Shown here one piece after another: positions 60,078 through 64,000 of a stretch of DNA of 64,000 bases. The position numbers and the translations under genes were made by a program. Below the pieces are notes generated by a model. The model did no database searches. It saw only the letters and a list, made by a program, of their open reading frames with translations, and had not been told where the DNA came from. The DNA is taken from positions 17,144-81,143 of the forward strand of contig NZ_KQ948481.1 of the NCBI RefSeq assembly GCF_001514115.1, in the 5' to 3' direction. The stretch comes from Streptomyces olivochromogenes (GTDB taxonomy: Bacteria > Actinomycetota > Actinomycetes > Streptomycetales > Streptomycetaceae). Numbering within the stretch: the first letter of the stretch is position 1; each line of letters begins with the position of its first letter.

Positions 60078-61454
60078 TCATGTCGGCTGTGCGCCGGAGC
60101 TGCCCGGCAGCTGCCAGCCTAACGTCGCCGCAGGTGGGAGGCCTGTTTCCTCGAGCGGGTATGGAGCGGGCCGCGAAGCGGTCTCGATTTCCCGCGGCGG
60201 ACGGCGGGCGCTGCTGACCAGATACCGGCCGTGGACGAGATGGGTGGCCAGAACCCACCGCGCCGCACCGTCCGGCTCGCCGGCCAGGACCGTACGGCCC
60301 TGCTCGTCACGGCGGAACCCGACCGCCGAGAAACGCCGCCGCATACCGTGCCCGAGCGCCTTGGTGTAAGCCTCCTTGAGGGTCCACAGGTGCAGCAGCC
60401 GCAGCGCCCGCTCGTCCTCGCCCAGCGCGGCGAGCTCCGCGGCCTCGTCCGGGGTGCACACGTAGGGGTGCAGCAGCTCGAAAGAGGGCCGGCGGGTGAC
60501 GGGCTCGGCGTCCACCCCGATCGGCCCGCTGCGGCTGATGCCGACCACGATCAGCTCGTCGGTGTGGGCCAGGCTCACCTCGGCCTCGGCCAGGCCGCGC
60601 AGATGCGGGCGGCCGCCCGGCCGGTAGGCGAGGTCGAGGGCGTCCGCGGGGACCTGGAGCGCGGCGGCTGCGGTGTGCTTGAGGACCATCCGGGAGACGG
60701 CGAACCGCAGCCGGCCCGCCGGGGCGGCCGTCTGCCGGTAACGCGGCCAGTCACGGCCCAGCAGAGACCGCAGCCCGGGATCCAGCAGCGCCGCCGCCAG
60801 CCACTGCCCCCAGGTGGTGTGCACCAGGACATGGCCCTGCCCGGCAAGCCCGTCGTGCACCTGCTCCCACGGCCCGTCCGGCCCCGCCACGTGCACCAAC
60901 GGCCCCGGCGCCAGCCCAGCCAGCCCCCCGGACCCCCACCCGGCCGGCACACCCGGCGGCACACCGGACGGCAGACCGGCCGGCCAACCGCGCGGCACAC
61001 CGGGCAGCGGACCGGACGGCGGACCGGACGGCGCACCGGGCAGCGGAACAGGCGAGGTCCCCGGCGCCAGACCGGACGGCAGTGCGGGCAGCAGCGGGCC
61101 GGGCACCCGCTCTCCCCCGCCCTCCCCCGCCCCGTTCCGCCCCGGCCCCCCAAAACCCCGGCCGCCGGAACCCGCCCCGGCGGACACGGCCCCGGGAGGA
61201 GGACCGGCCCCGGGAGGCACAGTCCCGGGGGACACAGTCCCCGAAGATGCGGTCCCGGGGGGTGTGGTCCCGGGAGATGCGGTCCCGGGGGGTGCGGTCC
61301 CGGGAGATGCGGTCCCGGGGGGTGCGGTCCCGGGGGGTGCGGTCCCGGGGGGTGCGGTCCCGGGGGGTGTGGTCCCGGGGGGTGCGGTCCCGGGGGGTGC
61401 GGTCCCGGGGGGTGTGGTGCTGCCCGGGCCGTCGGCCGGGCTGTGCCCGCTCAC
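60078..61454 (-). CDS. 4'-phosphopantetheinyl transferase with Pro-Gly-Thr repeat N-terminus (second)
   Basis: About 458 residues. The C-terminal 240 are a Sfp-type transferase: VSLAHTDELIVVG, IGVDAEPV and LWTLKEAYTKALGHG are all present. The N-terminal 190 are low complexity, first PPGTA/SPGTA pentads (about 15 of them), then Pro/Gly-rich sequence. This tail is unusual for a PPTase. GTG at 61454 overlaps the stop of the next upstream gene (GTGA); a GTG at 61457 is also possible. It is a paralogue of the PPTase at 46094, suggesting one enzyme per carrier type. Confidence 0.88.
   Translation of the reverse strand: MSGHSPADGPGSTTPPGTAPPGTAPPGTTPPGTAPPGTAPPGTAPPGTASPGTAPPGTASPGTTPPGTASSGTVSPGTVPPGAGPPPGAVSAGAGSGGRGFGGPGRNGAGEGGGERVPGPLLPALPSGLAPGTSPVPLPGAPSGPPSGPLPGVPRGWPAGLPSGVPPGVPAGWGSGGLAGLAPGPLVHVAGPDGPWEQVHDGLAGQGHVLVHTTWGQWLAAALLDPGLRSLLGRDWPRYRQTAAPAGRLRFAVSRMVLKHTAAAALQVPADALDLAYRPGGRPHLRGLAEAEVSLAHTDELIVVGISRSGPIGVDAEPVTRRPSFELLHPYVCTPDEAAELAALGEDERALRLLHLWTLKEAYTKALGHGMRRRFSAVGFRRDEQGRTVLAGEPDGAARWVLATHLVHGRYLVSSARRPPREIETASRPAPYPLEETGLPPAATLGWQLPGSSGAQPT
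61216..61424. repeat. 15-bp tandem repeats in the PPTase gene
   Basis: About 13-14 copies of a 15-bp unit (GGTGCGGTCCCGGGG type) encoding the PPGTA pentads. The array keeps frame, so it can grow or shrink without breaking the gene. Confidence 0.85.
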
Positions 61455-63190
61455 CACAGCAGCCGGGTGGCGTACACGTCGCAGTCCACACCGCGGCGGA
61501 CGCGGTCGGCCAGTTCCGCCCAGACGGGTGCACGCGGGTCGGGGGCCGGTCCGGGCAGCGGCACGCCCAGCCGTCCCGCGATGCCCGACAGCGCGAGCAG
61601 CGCCCAGTGCGTACCGCCCAGAAACAGGCCCCGGCCGTCATCGGCGGCCTCCCTGACACCGAGCACGGCGGCGGCCAGCCACAGCAGGGCCTGCCGGTCC
61701 GCCAGCGCCCGCGCCGCCACAGCACCGGGATCCGCTCCGGCCGTGCGGCACGGCCGGCGCAGCGCGCGCTGCTCGGTCAGCAGCCGCCGGGCCAGCGCCC
61801 CCAGCGCGGCACGGTCCGAATCCCCGCCGTCCCCGCCATCCGCACCGTCCGCACGGGCGGCACCGGCGCGCAGCAGACCGGACAGCACCACACTGTCCCC
61901 GCCCAGCTCATGCCCGCCCGGCTCATGCCCGCCCGGCTCATGCCCGCCCGGGGCAAAGCGGCCGGACTCGTGCCCGTCCGGGGTGTACCTGCCCCCCTGC
62001 TCCCCGGCAGCGGCAACGCCGGCGGCGGGGGTGGGCGGGTCGGCGAGCCGGAAGGGGGCGGGGACCGGGCCGTGGTGCGCGGTGCGGGGCTCTTCGGCCG
62101 CCAGGGCCGGCAGGGCCCTGGCCAGGCAGGCCTGCCAGTACGCGGCGCCCGCCGCGTCCACCCCGGCCAGGGGAAGGTCACGGGTCAGTTTCGCAAGCAT
62201 CCCGCCCCCGGTACCGGCGGGCCCCTGGCCGCACTCGGCAAGAACCAGTCCCAGCTGCGCCAGTACGTCGGCCAGCACGGTCGGCACCACGTAGCCGGCC
62301 ACCGCGCCCAGCAGTCCCGCCCCTCCCCCCGGCCCCGGCCCCGACCCGGGGGCGGCCAGGCTGCGCAGCGCCACACAGGTCAGGCTCTCGCAGGCCAGCA
62401 GGTCGGCGAAGGCGGCGGCGAGCACGGGCTGCCACTGCCGCAGAGCCGGCTCACCGCGGCCGCGGCCGGCCACGGTGAGCGCGGCCTGGCGCAGCACGCT
62501 GCCGGCGGCGGCCACCAGGGCCGCCGGGCCGAGCAGCGCGGCAGGCACCACACAGGACACCGGGGAGGACTCCCCGGCCTGCCCCCGGGCACGCGAACCG
62601 GGCCCGCCCCACGTGCCCGCGGCATGCCCCAGGGCCAGATCCCGGCGCAGGAGCGGGCGCAGGGCACGTACCCGCTGGTCGGCGGCGCGTACCCGGTCCA
62701 CACCGGCCGCCGTAAGGAGCACGCCCGCCCGCCCGGCCCACCCCTCCCCCACCCCCACCCCCGCAGACCCCGCAGAGGCGGCAGAGGCGGCAGACCCGGC
62801 AGAGGCGGCGGACCCGGCAGAAACGGGGGCGGCGAGGGCGGGCAGGCTGTAGGGGTTGGCCGCGTCACGGGGATCGCCCAGCAGTACCTCCAGCCGCAGC
62901 GCGGCGAGCGCCACCCAAAGCGGCGGCGGCAGCGCGGCATACCGGTGCGCCAGCGCTCCCGGGACCGGCCCGGCCAGGCGGACGGCACCCCCACCCCCGC
63001 CCCCGCTCCCCGCCTCCTGCCCTGCCGACGGCACCGCCGGCCCGGACGCCGCGGCGGGCGGCCGCGCGGTGAAAGCAGCCGCGGACGGCGGGACCGGGGC
63101 CGCCGGCCGGGCCGGCCGGGCAGCAAAGGCAGAGGCGGATGCGCTGGACGCGGCGGGCTGGGTGACGGCCATGACCGGCCTCCTGTTCAT
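61451..63190 (-). CDS. Acyl-CoA-dehydrogenase-like protein, divergent
   Basis: A 579-residue protein. The segment from about residue 215 to 380 (ALLGPAALVAAAGSVLRQAAL, ADLLACESLTCVALRSLA, GYVVPTVLADVLAQLGLVLAECG, MLAKLTRDLPLAG) follows the helical C-terminal domain of acyl-CoA dehydrogenases. The expected N-terminal flavin motifs are hard to find, and the tail has PGGHEPGGHE repeats. It may be a flavin enzyme acting on an ACP- or CoA-bound chain, or a degenerate relative. The ATG at 63190 precedes a long Ala/Pro stretch, so the true start may lie further in (ATG 63172 for example). Coupled to the PPTase gene by GTGA. Confidence 0.5.
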   Translation of the reverse strand: MNRRPVMAVTQPAASSASASAFAARPARPAAPVPPSAAAFTARPPAAASGPAVPSAGQEAGSGGGGGGAVRLAGPVPGALAHRYAALPPPLWVALAALRLEVLLGDPRDAANPYSLPALAAPVSAGSAASAGSAASAASAGSAGVGVGEGWAGRAGVLLTAAGVDRVRAADQRVRALRPLLRRDLALGHAAGTWGGPGSRARGQAGESSPVSCVVPAALLGPAALVAAAGSVLRQAALTVAGRGRGEPALRQWQPVLAAAFADLLACESLTCVALRSLAAPGSGPGPGGGAGLLGAVAGYVVPTVLADVLAQLGLVLAECGQGPAGTGGGMLAKLTRDLPLAGVDAAGAAYWQACLARALPALAAEEPRTAHHGPVPAPFRLADPPTPAAGVAAAGEQGGRYTPDGHESGRFAPGGHEPGGHEPGGHELGGDSVVLSGLLRAGAARADGADGGDGGDSDRAALGALARRLLTEQRALRRPCRTAGADPGAVAARALADRQALLWLAAAVLGVREAADDGRGLFLGGTHWALLALSGIAGRLGVPLPGPAPDPRAPVWAELADRVRRGVDCDVYATRLLW

Positions 63191-63260
63191 CGGGTCACCT
63201 GGTCATCTGATCGACTGGTCGGCTGTTCATCGCAGGTCATCTGTTCACCGGTTCACCTGT

Positions 63261-64000
63261 TCACCGCAGACGGCGCACGGTGCTCTCGGCATGCCACTTG
63301 GCCAGGCCCAGCGTCTCGGTACTGGCGCGCGACAGCCAGGCACGGACATGGTCGCGGGCCTCGAGCAGACCGGTGCCCGCACCGAGCACCCGGCCGACGG
63401 CCTCCTCCCGGAGCATCACCTGGTGGGCCGCGACGACCGTGACCCCGGACGCGTCCGGCAGCAGCGACCACTCGCCGCTGTGGGCGGCGATCAGCCCGGG
63501 CGTGAGCGTCTCCTTGTAGACGATCCGCCCGGCGTGCGGGAAACACAGCCGCACGGCCCGCGTGCTCACCGTCCGCCCGCCCGGCGCGGCACAGGTGTCC
63601 AGGGACACCACCTGGATCCCCGGCACGTCCTCCCGCACACCCGCCCGCTCCACATGCGGAACCCGCCCCGGCCACTCCCCGATCCGGTAGAGGAAGTCAT
63701 AGACCAGCTCCGCGGGACCCTCGATCCGCACCCGGTCCTCGAACGACAGCAGCAACTCATCCAGCCGCTCCCACCACCCGGCCGCCCGCCGCACCTGGGC
63801 CAGCCGGCGGTACACGTCCGCCTCCGCCTCCCGGCCGGCACCGTCACCGTCCGCAGCCGCCACCAGCAGCCCGCGCTCCTGACGCAGGCCCAGCACACAC
63901 TCCGTCTCGCCCGCCGGCCGCACACTCCACACACCCGAGATCACACTGCCGGGCCAGACGGCATCCTCCTGCTCGAACACAACCGCCCGGACATCGGGAT
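63261..64000 (-). CDS. Polyketide aromatase/cyclase (partial, SRPBCC fold)
   Basis: The frame is open to the window edge, so the N-terminus lies beyond base 64000. The visible 246 residues show the end of a first SRPBCC domain (FEQEDAVWPGSVISGVWSVRP) and a second domain (FEDRVRIEGPAELVYDFLYRIGEWPGRVPHVERA, SLDTCAAPGG, FCF-type strand LCFPHAGRIVYKE, HSGEWSLLPD). This matches di-domain aromatase/cyclases of aromatic type II clusters that fold and dehydrate poly-beta-ketone chains. Its presence suggests that an aromatic part is also made, in addition to the reduced chain made by the operon at 26912-36829. Confidence 0.82.
   Translation of the reverse strand, partial: PDVRAVVFEQEDAVWPGSVISGVWSVRPAGETECVLGLRQERGLLVAAADGDGAGREAEADVYRRLAQVRRAAGWWERLDELLLSFEDRVRIEGPAELVYDFLYRIGEWPGRVPHVERAGVREDVPGIQVVSLDTCAAPGGRTVSTRAVRLCFPHAGRIVYKETLTPGLIAAHSGEWSLLPDASGVTVVAAHQVMLREEAVGRVLGAGTGLLEARDHVRAWLSRASTETLGLAKWHAESTVRRLR

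Noticed and set aside
61216..61424. Regular repeats that could suggest a CRISPR array
   Set aside because: The 15-bp units are contiguous without spacers, in frame inside the PPTase gene.
1..64000. tRNA, rRNA or replication-origin sequences
   Set aside because: No cloverleaf, rRNA-like or DnaA-box cluster was noticed on either strand.

Overview
The window is very GC-rich DNA with many GTG starts, SARP-type activators, translationally coupled operons and long GC hairpin terminators. This points to a Streptomyces or close relative. It reads as the inside of a large specialised-metabolite gene cluster that continues past both edges: a condensation-domain gene is cut at base 1 and an aromatase/cyclase gene is cut at base 64000.

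Layout. Bases 1-13100 hold a dTDP-deoxysugar set: a glycosyltransferase, NDP-hexose 2,3-dehydratase, 3-ketoreductase, RmlA, RmlB and a 3,5-epimerase, mixed with small accessory genes. No clear 4-ketoreductase is seen; an aldo/keto reductase at 24818-25813 is a candidate. Bases 13193-17571 hold two 14-helix-type MFS exporters with an NTF2-like and a cupin protein. Bases 19035-25813 hold a tightly coupled operon (FAD oxidoreductase, thermostable-hemolysin-like protein, AMP-ligase, Fe/2-oxoglutarate oxygenase) preceded by the aldo/keto reductase. Bases 25938-36829 are a reducing type II polyketide operon: MCAT, ACP, ketoreductase, two hot-dog dehydratases, KS, CLF-like KS, a fused KS-KS(CLF-like) protein, a KASIII-like protein and a SnoaL-like protein. 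Bases 37089-43386 are regulatory (TetR, XRE-TPR with a small peptide gene, LuxR-type) with a flavin monooxygenase and a DUF1772-like membrane protein. Bases 43727-50901 hold a truncated AMP-ligase, a methyltransferase pseudogene, a PPTase, a degenerate modular-type KS, a di-ACP and a SARP. Bases 51230-55723 hold acyl-CoA carboxylase beta and epsilon subunits and a second SARP. Bases 57351-64000 hold a condensation/thioesterase-like protein, a second PPTase, an acyl-CoA-dehydrogenase-like protein and an aromatase/cyclase. The likely product is a glycosylated, reduced (polyene-like) polyketide; this is inference.

The most striking structure is a family of six IS200/IS605-type TnpB elements without TnpA, at 6308-7686, 8676-10168, 17572-18948, 22212-23589, 34773-35105 and 52895-54036. 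Five share hairpins with a TTCA loop, begin directly after TCAT and end in TCAA. The sixth belongs to another lineage with TTTA loops, begins after TCAC and also ends in TCAA. Because TCAT is the complement of ATGA, all five of the first group sit exactly in front of a start codon, antisense to the host gene. Their left ends supply a GGAGG Shine-Dalgarno sequence 6-7 nt before that ATG. Where they split overlapping stop/start pairs, the terminal TCAA (complement TTGA) rebuilds the upstream stop codon without changing the protein. The elements are therefore nearly silent, self-accommodating insertions inside biosynthetic operons. One is a 333-bp tnpB-less derivative that still carries the guide-RNA end, and the other lineage encodes a ribbon-helix-helix protein divergent from tnpB.
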